Source: Persicaria tinctoria
Lineage: Eukaryota; Streptophyta; Magnoliopsida; Caryophyllales; Polygonaceae
DNA: 64,000 nt
Direction: 5' to 3'
NCBI GenBank assembly: GCA_037127255.1
Contig: JBANSL010000002.1
Location: 94,766,519 to 94,830,518 of the forward strand
Shown here one piece after another: positions 1 through 10,100 of the stretch. The stretch's first letter is position 1. Every line of letters starts with the position of its first letter. The notes under the pieces were generated by a model, which was not told the origin of the DNA, made no database searches, and saw only the letters and a program-made list of their open reading frames with translations. The translations under genes were made by a program, and so were the position numbers.

Positions 1-246
1 TACTATTTTTTTTAGTAAAAGTGTACGAATATATTAAAATTTTAGTCTTTTTAAATAGATGCATGAAATGGGTAAATTGTTATTTGATGGAACAAACTCT
101 ATAATATGCAAATATTGGTCGATAATCAATTTATATATCAACGAATGAGATTAAAAGTAACTTGTGAGTATTCATAGGTAGTGGGTGATTATTTGTTGAA
201 ATTAAATTATTCAGCGACACTAGTCGATTATTCATTAGAATGAAAT

Positions 247-696
247 GGATTGTACTATATGAACCCGTGACAGGTGCTGTATGCACTCCATAGGACGGAT
301 CATAGATCCGTCTGTTGCAATTTTTTTTTTAAAATACAAGATCCGTTCGTTATAAAAAAAAAACGCAAAAGAAAAAAAAAGCTGCATAGCAGTTTAAAAA
401 ATAAAGAAGAAGAGAAGAACAAGGGCGGATCACATATCCGCCCTTGTATTTTTACCATCAAAAAGTAAAAGCTGCTTTTGCAACTTTTACTCTCTCTTTC
501 TCTGTTTTTTTTTGTAATAATACATATGATGGATCTAGGATCCGTTCTATGCAAGATTTTTTATTTTATTTTTTATAACGGACGGATCCTAGATCCGTCC
601 GTGTATTTTTTTTAAAGTTTTACAATGGACGGATCTATAATCCGTCCTATGGAGTGCATATATATAGCACCTGCCATGAGTGCATATAGCCACCCC
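247..696. mobile_element. Mutator-like MITE with 9-bp target duplication
   Basis: A 450-bp non-coding element flanked by the perfect 9-bp direct repeat GAATGAAAT (238-246 and 697-705), the target-site length of Mutator-like elements. The ends form a terminal inverted repeat of about 70 bp with mismatches: CTATATG and CAGGTGCT near the left end match the reverse complement of the right end (GGGGTGGCTATATGCACTC). The interior is a chain of short palindromes built on ACGGATC/GATCCGT (around 294-312, 424-442, 530-546, 580-600, 630-650), so the transcript could fold strongly. No protein is encoded. Confidence 0.8.
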
Positions 697-830
697 GAAT
701 GAAATTTACACTTTGTACAAATGAATAATTAAATGGTTATGGACGAATAACAATGTAAGTACAAACAGACGAATAATCATAAAAAAACAGAGGAATAATT
801 TATGCGTACATGATAAGACATGTGTACACC

Positions 831-1853
831 CAGTGGCGGAGCTAGAAAAATTTCGGAGGGGAGGGGCACAATTGTATATACAATATAGCTTTGGATTAAA
901 TTGGCATAAAGAATTATATATAATGCGATAATAAATGATGTTATTTTAAGATAAAATGTCATCGATTTATGATAAAACACTATCATTTTTTTCACGCCTA
1001 TAAAAAAGAAATATAAATATATAAATGAAATATTTGGATTTTTTAACTAAATAAGTATAGGAAACGCAATATAATAAACATTAAGTGAAGATTATGGTTG
1101 TTATATGAGCTTAATAGCTAGAGTTTGACTCAAATTTTGCTCAATAAAAGCTCAACTCGAGCATCATTTACAAAATGAGCTTATTATGAGCATATTTTTA
1201 TGCTCAATTCAAAGTTCGACTCAACTCAGCTCGATTGAAACTCAAATATCACAAATTTTGTGAAATTTACGTATTTTCTTTTAAGTTAGTATGTCATGAG
1301 CAAGTAAGGTTGCTTAAGTACTTGGAAAAAAAACTCAACTCAAGTTCGTTCATTTACTAAATAAGTCGAGTATGACCTCAAGTTCAAACATAGGTTCAAC
1401 TCGAGCTTGACTCGTTTATAAACGACATAAATATAATAAAGCAATACTAGACTTGTTTGGCTCAAATAGAAACCATAATCAATATATTACTTGTTGTACT
1501 CATAATATATAATAATGCATAACCAGATATAAAAATTTTAATCTTGCGTAACTTCTTATCTAATTGTCGAAATGATTAATATAACTTCTCATTTTGAAGC
1601 TCTCGAGATGAGTTATAGTATGTTAATATTAATTTAAGCAAAATACAAAAGCATTATAGTCTATTGAAACAAAATTAATGTGATTAATATAATATGCCTT
1701 TAATTTTTAAATATTCATAACTTTTTACTCGAATGTCGGAATAGGGTGTATTATATATCAAAACGAAGCTATCAACGAGGAGAATACACCTAGGTAGTTC
1801 ATCGTTTGAGAGGGGGGCACGTGACCCCCAGGAACCCCCTAGTTCCGCCCTTG
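831..1853. mobile_element. Non-autonomous hAT element with perfect 8-bp target duplication
   Basis: The left end reads CAGTGGCGGAGCTAG and the right end CTAGTTCCGCCCTTG, whose reverse complement is CAAGGGCGGAACTAG: a typical hAT terminal inverted repeat. It is flanked by the perfect 8-bp duplication TGTACACC (823-830 and 1854-1861), the hAT target length. The 1-kb interior has no transposase. It holds a stretch rich in AGCTCGA/TCGAGCT-type words (about 1100-1430). The right end (about 1735-1785) is also roughly complementary to the DNA just outside it (about 1870-1910). Confidence 0.85.
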
Positions 1854-1861
1854 TGTACACC

Positions 1862-2540
1862 ACACACACATTCCTCTCATTGATAGCTTCGATTTGATAT
1901 ATTATAAGCTTAATTAAATCCAATACCTAAATAAAAAGTTATAAACGTTTCAAGACCGAAGCGATATAAATTATTTTTCACATCATTCACCAAACTAATA
2001 TACTTTTATCATACTTACCATTTGTTAAACTTCGTAACTTAATACTATAATTAAACCAGAAAAACTCAAATTTGATGCTTTTTTCGAAAAGTAAAATAAA
2101 TTTCAATTTTCCGCCCTCTCAACTGACCGCTTCAGGATCCGTCACTGCGAACGCACGCGCGCGCATACACACTCTCTCTCTCTCATTACATAAACTTCTT
2201 GATTTTATAAAACTTACTAGATTTATTGATATAAGAAAAAAAATTAAATATTTTGTAAGATTTATATTTATGAAAACAACTCTTCAATTTATATTTTTAT
2301 CTTATGCCCTTAAACGAATTTTGCGTGACACACTGTTTTGATAAATTATGCATGGTGCCCACGCTGTTTTGCAAAAGTTCTTATGGTAAACATGATATTC
2401 TGATAAATTAGATTAAATAACCATATCTTGCATTTTTATTATTGTACATCGTTTTAATAAAATGTGATAGCTTTAATTAAGTATTTAAAAATAGAAAAAA
2501 TGGTGAGGTATCACTTCATTGAATACCCAAATATATTTTT
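1862..2540. other. AT-rich intergenic stretch
   Basis: No gene or well-bounded element is visible. A short alternating purine-pyrimidine and CT-rich tract (CGCGCGCATACACAC then CTCTCTCTCTC, about 2156-2183) is the only distinctive sequence. Confidence 0.5.
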
Positions 2541-2544
2541 TTAT

Positions 2545-3103
2545 ACAGGAGTTCTATCGGCATGGTCCAATCTCGCTGAACGCACGGTCCCGAAGACGGA
2601 TTCCAAGGTCGGTAAGTGTGACTGTTGTGTTGGCATCGACTTCCCAAGCCGGCAGGTACCCAGGCCAGAATTGGCGATGAAGAGGTAGATGAAGAAGGCA
2701 AACTAGATGGTTGAGAAGTGGTCAAGGATATATAGAATCGACGACGAGGACGTCGAAGAGAGGACAGATGAAGGCGATGCCTTGTTAGAGATTGATGTCC
2801 TTGGCGATCATCGCCGTCGAATCTCACATCAACGCCTTGTCAGAGATTGATGAAGATGGTCGCGATCCAGCCCGCCCTTGGCTCCCATGTATGGCGCGAC
2901 GGAGGCATGACGACCGGAGGAAGACATTTGGATGAAGAAGACCAGAGGGAAGGGAATTTCGCATGGACTTGCTGGATGAAGAAGGTGACCGCCTTCTGCC
3001 GACACATGAAGTCGGCTTCGGCTCTGGGTGGCCGTTTCCCGTCTCTGGCGGTTGACACCGGTACCATGCCGGTGGCGAGAATATCACCGTCCGCACAGTA
3101 GCC
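2545..3103. other. GC-rich exon-like segment of unknown identity
   Basis: About 560 bp of clearly higher GC content than the AT-rich flanks, open in short frames on both strands (an 84-codon frame on plus at 2847-3101; frames of 90-104 codons on minus between 2516 and 3154). The phrase encoding GAGATTGATG occurs twice (about 2788 and 2842), which suggests a small internal duplication. None of the translations is recognisable. It may be a captured or degenerate gene fragment. A translated search against plant proteomes would decide. Confidence 0.3.
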
Positions 3104-3799
3104 CCTTTTTATATAAGAAACTAATATTGAGTATAAAAATGACAAGTAAATCAACTCTATACTAGTTTATATACACAATTTCTTCTTTAATATAAAAATT
3201 AAAATTTTGGATATTTAATGATGTGGTATAGTGTTATTAAATTTTTGAACCTTCATTTTTCACGTCAAAAAATTGACGGAAAAGTTTGTTGGAATTTATT
3301 GATTTTATTCTGTATCATTTTTATTTTTTTTGCGAGATAGTAATTTTTAAAGTTTATATTACTATTAGTTTATGGGTAATAACTCATATAATTTTTTTCT
3401 ATTTTCCTTAAAATAAAAACAAAATATCAAGAACAAGTCAACATTAAATGTTTAAGCTTTTGAAAAAAAATAATTGGTTGGATTCTCTGTAAGAGATATA
3501 TAGTGTATATTAAAAAAGTAGTTTTAAGAATGATTCAAACCAGGCCAACCCACAATGTTGTAAAATGTTTGCAAGATAATACTATATATTATTTTTTATA
3601 GAATAAAACTTTTCCAATATTAAACATCTTATTTTTATTTTATTTTTTTATTATCAAATAATTCGAGAGTCAAATCTATCTAACACCTCAAATGACCAAC
3701 AAAGCTCAAATGACCAACAAAGTCGACAGACAGCAAACCGTCAAACCATACAACAATATTAAACATCTTATGACTATCATCATATCGTAAAATTTACTA

Positions 3800-4080
3800 C
3801 TCCATCCGTCCTAAAATACATGGTCTTTTAGCTCTTTGCACAAGTTTTAATAAAACACTTTACTTTAAAAAAAAACATCATCATTACACTAACTTTTACA
3901 TAAATTTTATTATTTTTTAACACCCACCACACATTTTAACCAATCAAATTATTTTAAAAAGTCAACAGCACACAAACCAATACAAATCATTATAACTTCC
4001 TACCTAGAAAACATAAAAGAACATCTATTGTTGGACAAAATTTTACCTCTAAAAACCCATGTATTGTTGGACGGAGGGAG
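3800..4080. mobile_element. Stowaway MITE (Tc1/mariner)
   Basis: Terminal inverted repeats CTCCATCCGTCC (left) and GGACGGAGGGAG (right), with inner parts also complementary (AATACATGG / CCATGTATT). The element is flanked by TA dinucleotides at 3798-3799 and 4081-4082, the mariner target. It is 281 bp, AT-rich and non-coding. Confidence 0.88.
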
Positions 4081-4092
4081 TAAAATTTAGAG

Positions 4093-4119
4093 AAAATTTG
4101 CGCCGAAGGCGCAAATTTT
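4093..4119. repeat. Perfect 12-bp stem hairpin
   Basis: AAAATTTGCGCC, a GAA loop, then GGCGCAAATTTT: a perfect inverted repeat between the Stowaway element and the left end of the next terminal-inverted-repeat element. It could be a terminator-like or Helitron-terminal hairpin, but no CTRR end followed by T was found at a proper distance. Confidence 0.7.
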
Positions 4120-5458
4120 GGCCCAATTAGCAAAATATACACGTTTTTGTATAATTTACAAAACTATACATCAAACTCTCTGCCCTATTTCTCCTTCTCT
4201 CGCTCATCGTTTTGGCTCAACGCTCCCGATTTGGGATCCAAATCGTCCTCCCTCTCACCGTCGAATCTCCCTCAACCGGATCTCTTCGCTCACCTCTATC
4301 GCTCAACCGGATCAGATCTTCGTCCGGGCTTCAGAATCGCCGTTCGTCGATCTAGGGCTCGAGAAGTCAGGGGAGGGAGGACGAGATCTAAGAAGGCGAT
4401 AGAGCCGGTCGACGTTCGTCCTTGCCTCTGAGAGCTCTTCGCTACTTCCAGTCGCCGGAGATGTTGATGGCTTGCTGCTGCAGACGGAATTTCCAGATTT
4501 GTGACGAGGCGGTGAAGACGAAGTATGTTGCTGTGTTCGCCATCTCCAGAGGATTTCATCCTCTCTCTTTTCAATCTTCTTGCCCTGCCTCCGATCCCTC
4601 ATGTCGGCGCCGCTGCTCCTGAAGGTTCCTGCTACTTCAACGTCCTCATCGGCTTCACGATCTGTGTGCTGAAGTCGCAGTCGACGGTGATGTCTCGATC
4701 ACGGGATCCACGGTGATGTCTCGAGCACGGGATCCAGGTACTCTCTCCTCTCCCAATCTCTTTTATGCTCGAACTACGTTGCTTCCAGATCTGAATGCGA
4801 TTTGCTAATTTCATGTCAGCAACCTTCTGTTCATATTTTCTAATTTCATGTCAGCAACGGAAATTGAAGGCAGTGCCCGATCTGTGTGCGATTTGGACTG
4901 TGTTCCTTCCAATTGCAGATTTAAGAGCATTGTGATTAGGTTTCATTTGACTTTTTCTTTTGAGATCTCCTAAATTAGGCGCAGAGAAGGATCGTCCTGA
5001 AGAGGTGTCATATCCATTTGTGTTGCGCAACTATGTTATCTCCTTGTGTCTTTCCTTGTTTATATGTATGGTATTTGGTAAGTGGATAACCATGCATTTT
5101 GACACAGGCTTTTTATTTGTTTTGCAGCTGAGTCACAAGAAGGAAGAAATGACTGATACTGATAAGAATATGTTAACAATGTTCAATATTTTGAAGAAAA
5201 ATAGGAAGGTCCAGTTGGATGTACTGAGATCAGTTTAAATGTGTTTCTCTTATTCGATGGTCACCCACTGAATATCATTACATGGAATTATATTGATGAA
5301 GGCACTGAAATCAGTTTAAAACTTTCACTTTCCATTTGTTACTCTTTGGTTTACTTGTAGAGTGCTGATGTTTTAAATCCGCCAAATAGCTAATGGGTGT
5401 TGTTAACTCATCTACCGATGCTATATTCTTATGCTTGTTTTTTAATCGTTTTTGGTTA

Positions 5459-5870
5459 GATATTATATATGTAGGTATATTTATATGTTTGAATCCTTAA
5501 AAATTGGTTTGTTTTTTTAATGCTGACATCGTTTTTATACGTATTTTTTAGTGCTGAACTCGTTTTTATGCTTATTTTTTAGTGCTGACATCGTTTTTAG
5601 TTTGATATTATATATGTAGATATATATGTATGCTTGACTCCTTAGAAATTGGTTTATTTTTTAGTGCTGACATAGTTTTTATGCGTATTTTTTAGTGCTG
5701 ATATCGTTTTTAATTTGATATTATATATGTAAGTATATATGTATGCTTGACTCTTTAAAAATTGGTTTATTTCTTAGTGCTGACATCGTTTTTATACGTA
5801 TTTTTTAGTGCTGACATCGTTTTCATGCATATTTTTGTGTAGGTATATATTTGCTGACATCGTTTTTGCA
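5459..5870. repeat. AT-rich tandem repeat, about 113-145 bp units
   Basis: Three to four imperfect copies sharing GTGCTGACATCGTTTTTA, GATATTATATATGTA and TATGCTTGACTCCTTA. The GATATTATATATGTA motif starts near 5459, 5604 and 5717. The repeat lies inside the terminal-inverted-repeat element and uses the same GCTGACATCG word that becomes GCTGACGTC in the minisatellite downstream. Confidence 0.75.
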
Positions 5871-6039
5871 ATATAAGAGATGGATGAGGAAAGAGGTCAG
5901 CATTGTCGGCGTCGAAAAATTCTTTGTTTTAATTGTTTACCGTTATTCTTTGTTTCTCGCTACCAAAAATAAAATAAAATATTCGTCCCCCTTTTATATT
6001 TTTAATGACTTAATACGTCAAATATATTGATCTTCGATG

Positions 6040-6660
6040 TCATCATTGTCGGCGTCGGCATCCTCGTAGAGGGTGTGAGCAATGCTGACGTAAGCATTCC
6101 CGACGTCATTGTTGTTGGCGTCAGCATTCTCGTAGACGGCGTCAGCATTGCTGATGACAACATTCCCGTCGTCGGTGTCAGCATTGACGCGTGGAACAAA
6201 AAAACTTCCTTGTAAACGGTGTCAGCATTGATGCGCGAAAAAAAAAACAAAAAAACTTCCTTGTAAACGGTGTCAGCATTGACGCGCGAAAAAAACACAA
6301 AAAAACCTTCCTTGTAAACGGTGTCACCATTGCTGACGTCAACATTCCCGACGTCGGCGTCAGCATTGGCGCGCGGAAAAAAAAAACAAAACTTCCTTGT
6401 AAAACGGTGTCAGCATTGCTGACGTCAACATTTCCGACGTAGGCGTCAGCATTGACGCGCGAAAAAAAAAAACAAAAAAAAACAAAAAAACCTTCAGTGT
6501 GAACGGTGTCAGCATTGCTGACGTCAACATTCCCGACGTCGGTGTCAGCATTGACACGCGAAAAAAAAAAAAAAAACCTTCCTTGTAAACGGTGTCAGCA
6601 TTTCTGACGATGACGTCAGCACTGACGCGCGAAAAAAAAAAAAAAATTGCTGACGTGGAG
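6040..6660. repeat. GC-rich minisatellite containing TGACGTCA palindromes
   Basis: Six to seven degenerate units of about 80-100 bp. Each combines GGTGTCAGCATTG, CTGACGTCAACATTCC, GACGTCGGCGTCAGC, GACGCGCG, an A-rich run and CTTCCTTGTAAACGG. Perfect TGACGTCA palindromes lie at 6334-6341, 6420-6427, 6519-6526 and 6611-6618, with near matches at 6084 and 6653. TGACGTCA is the C-box core bound by plant bZIP factors. The array ends about 535 bp before the HMGR start codon and is followed by a G13 run near 6682. Confidence 0.85.
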
Positions 6661-7049
6661 GGGCACAGGGGGCATGCTGGAGGGGGGGGGGGGGGCGCAG
6701 GGGCACATAGGAGGGGCAAGGGTTGTGTATAGTTTTGCAAATTTTCAAAAATCTTGTATATTTGGCTAATTTGACCTCTATATTTGTATATTTGGCAAAT
6801 CACCCCTAAAATTTATGGTCACCCAAATTTCCCTTAAAATTATTGGTTAGTAAATCCAAATTACGTATTGATATATACGGAGTAGTTGATAACTTGGAAC
6901 AATCGTGTAACGGGTAAATTCAAACTCCCACCTGACCTATCAAAAAAAAATAAAATTTCAAACGCCCACCGGAAACTTGCGGGAGGGGTAACATAAGATC
7001 TTCACATGCAAGTAATTCTGGCAGAAATGCGTGCGCGAAACGCGGCTGG

Positions 7050-7130
7050 CACGGTGCACGTGATCCCGCTAACCCTCCCCCACGTTATCCGCTATCCCAC
7101 GCGCCCATGCCGTATATGTATATACACGCA
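7050..7130 (+). promoter_or_regulatory. Likely core promoter of HMGR
   Basis: A G-box CACGTG lies at 7057-7062 and a TATA-like run (TATATGTATATA) at 7113-7124, about 70 bp before the chosen start codon. Transcription would then begin around 7140-7150, leaving a short leader. This placement is inferred from motif spacing only. Confidence 0.45.
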
Positions 7131-7194
7131 CTTCATTCACTTCCACGCATACTCCCTCCAAAAATTTCCCCCAAATTTCTCTCTTCGCGCTTCC

Positions 7195-10100
7195 ATGGCT
7201 ATTTCCCGGCTGCCGGAGCTCGATTGCCGCCTCCGTAAGAGGAATCAGCCGCTGGAGGCTGCGAAGGCGTCCGACGCGCTCCCTCTGCCGCTGCAATTGA
7301 CGAATGCGGTGTTCATTTTCCTCTTTTTTTTCGTCTCCTACTTCCTTTTGATCAGGTGGCGGGAGAAGATCCGGAGATCTACTCCTCTCGGCATCGTTTC
7401 CTTCTCCGAGCTCGTCGCACTTGTTGCGCTCTTCGCCTCTGTAATTTACCTGATCGGATTCTTCGGAATTGGAATTGCTCAGTCGGCGGTGGAGAAGAAG
7501 AAGAGTGAGAAGAGAGACGATGCTCCAGTTGACCGATTCGTCATCCAGGAAGGCCCGATCGCGCCTAGCATTGATGTGTTCAATTCGATCTGCTCCAAAT
7601 CCGACGAGGAGATTGTGCAATCGGTGCTCAAAGGAGAAACGCCGTCTCACTCGCTCGAATCGAGGATCGGTGACTGCCGGAGAGCGGCGGCGATCCGGCG
7701 GGAGGCTCTGCAGAGGGCGACAGGGAGGTCACTGGAGGGGTTACCGCTCGAAGGATTTGATTACGAGTCGATTTTGGGGCAGTGTTGCGAGATGCCGGTA
7801 GGTTTCGTCCAGATCCCGGTGGGGATCGCCGGTCCTTTGCTCCTCGATGGCGAGGAGTTCTCGGTGCCGATGGCGACCACCGAGGGCTGCCTGGTGGCGA
7901 GCACCAACCGCGGGTGTAAGGCGATGTTCCTCTGCGGCGGCGCCACTAGTGTGGTACTCAAGGATGGGATGACGAGGGCTCCGATTGTTCGTTTCGGGTC
8001 GGCTAAACGGGCCGCGCAGCTCAAGCTCTTTCTGGAGGATCCGGACAACTTCGATACGATTTCGGCCGTTTTCAACAGGTTTGCTTTTTCACTACCTTTC
8101 TAAATTCCCTTTTCGAGTCCACTCGCTTTTTCCCAATTTTAATGTTGATTCCGAAATTATTATTTTAGTACTTGTTACTCATTTTTTAAAAAATATGTCA
8201 TTTACCGAGTAGAGAGTACTACCTCGTTCGATTTTTTAACACGTGTTTTAAGAAGGTAATAACTATATAAAATATCAACTTTTTTTAATTATTTTTTTTA
8301 AAATATCAACATTTTTTAAATTATTTTTTTACAATATAATAATTATTTTTTTAAAATTTAATATTTGTTGATAATAAGTACGGAGTATTAAATTGTAAAA
8401 AAATAAAAAGTTATTATATTATATAGTTTTTAGCTTCTTAAAATACGTGTTAAAAAGTCAAATGACATGTATTTTGAATTAGAGGGAGTATTATTTATAT
8501 TCTCCATCCATTTCAAATATAATATCATTTGTCTTTTTATACACGCTAAGTAAATATTAAAAGTGAACTGAGGGAGTACTTTATTATTTTTTAGTTAGTT
8601 TAGTTTGATATGTCGCTCTATATTTGCATGAGGTATTTTGTGACCCATTTAAGTGTTGACCTGCTCATTCATAAACGGGTTTATTTTTAGTATAAGAGTA
8701 GCTAATTGGATAACTGAAGCTGATTGAGTAGCTTAAGCTAATAAACTATTTATGTTAAAGATATCTTAATAAACTAGTATGATGTTTGGTAAACCTAATT
8801 GCTGGGTAGTTGATGAAAACTTATAAATAGAAAATCAAAATCTTTTAAAAGCTTGGATGAGTATGGATAAGTAGCTGCTGAAAAACTTTGATTCTAAAAG
8901 CTAATTAAACTAAAATATTATATTTATTTCATTTAAAACTATATAATATCAAAATCAAAAGTTTCGAAAAGCTAGCTGATTTGTCAAACTTTGCTAATTC
9001 ACAACCAGTGCACAAAATTGTGATTGATATTTTTTTTTCTAAGTAGGGATATTTTTAACAAATGAAAGTTAATAACATGTCATCTTAGAAAATTTTGCCT
9101 ATATTCTATATAATTGCTCTTATACTACCTCCGTTCGGAAAACTTGTCACTTTACTATTCATGCACGCTTTTTTAGGAGATAAAAACTATATAAAATATC
9201 TAGTTTTTTAATAAATTTTTTGAACAATTTCGTAGCTATTATTAATAAGTACAAACTTGTTAAAAAAATTTATAAAAAAATAAATATTTTATATAGTTTT
9301 TATCATTCTAAAAAAGCGTGCGTGAATAGTAAACGACAAGTTTTGCCGAACGGGGGAGTAATTATTAGGTGATTATTAGTTATTAGTTTTCAATAAAGAT
9401 GATTATAAAAAAGTTTTGTAAGATTTAAATTTTGAATCCTCTTAAAACTATGGTTTATACTCCATTCAAATAGGGGATGTCTATTGACAATATATCTTTT
9501 CGTCTATTGACAAGATAATTGACAAAAAAAAAATTACATTTGAATCATTTTCATTTTTATGAAATATTTACGTTTTTGGCTTGAGAGAAGGAAGAGCTCG
9601 AGGTTTGTATCGAAATACTAAAATTCCCAAAACATCGCTAATTGAAAAGTGTGGTTTGACTTTTCGACACGTTTTTTAAGGAGCTAAAAACTACTCCCTC
9701 CGTTAATTAAAACTTGACGTTTTACTATTCACGCACGCTTTTTGAGGTGTTAAAAACTATATGAAATATTAACTTTTTTAATAGTTTTTTAAAATAATAT
9801 CATACTTATTACTATTAAGTATGAATTTATAAAAACAAATTTTTAAAAAAGTTAATATTTTATATAGTTTTTATCATTTTAAAAAAGCGTGCATGAATAG
9901 TAAACGACAAGTTTTAATTAACAGAGGGAGTATATAAAATATTAATTTTTTTATTAATTTTTTAAAATAATTTTAAACTTATAACTAATATGTATAAAAC
10001 TATTTAAAAAAATCAATTAAAAACTTTATATTTTAGGTATATAGTTTTTAACTCTAAAAAAAAATGTGTCAAAAAGTCAAACGTCACTTATTAATAAACG

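Larger units (their letters stand above)
4120..6790. mobile_element. Terminal-inverted-repeat element, probably Mutator-like, with gene-like interior
   Basis: The left end (4120-4172, with AATTAGC, AAATATAC, TTTTTG and AAAACTATAC) matches the reverse complement of the right end (about 6724-6778) at roughly 80%. The interior begins with a GC-richer, leader-like stretch (4190-4740). It has a possible spliced tail: a splice acceptor TTTTGCAG before 5129 and a 36-codon frame starting LSHKKEEMTDTDKNM, ending with TAA at 5236-5238. Its right part is made of repeats. No transposase is recognised and no target duplication was found, so the superfamily and exact ends are uncertain. A captured host-gene fragment is possible. 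Confidence 0.5.

Noticed and set aside
4093..4119. Helitron 3' hairpin
   Set aside because: No CTRR followed by T at the usual distance on either strand, and no matching 5' end.
6178..6803. Minus-strand frames with repeated MLTPTSGMLTSAM-like peptides as a repeat protein
   Set aside because: They are translations of the minisatellite, broken by frame changes at each A-rich run.
7006..7194. In-frame upstream ATG extending HMGR by 63 residues
   Set aside because: It lies upstream of the TATA-like sequence, the extension resembles no HMGR N-terminus, and the ATG at 7195 has a better context.
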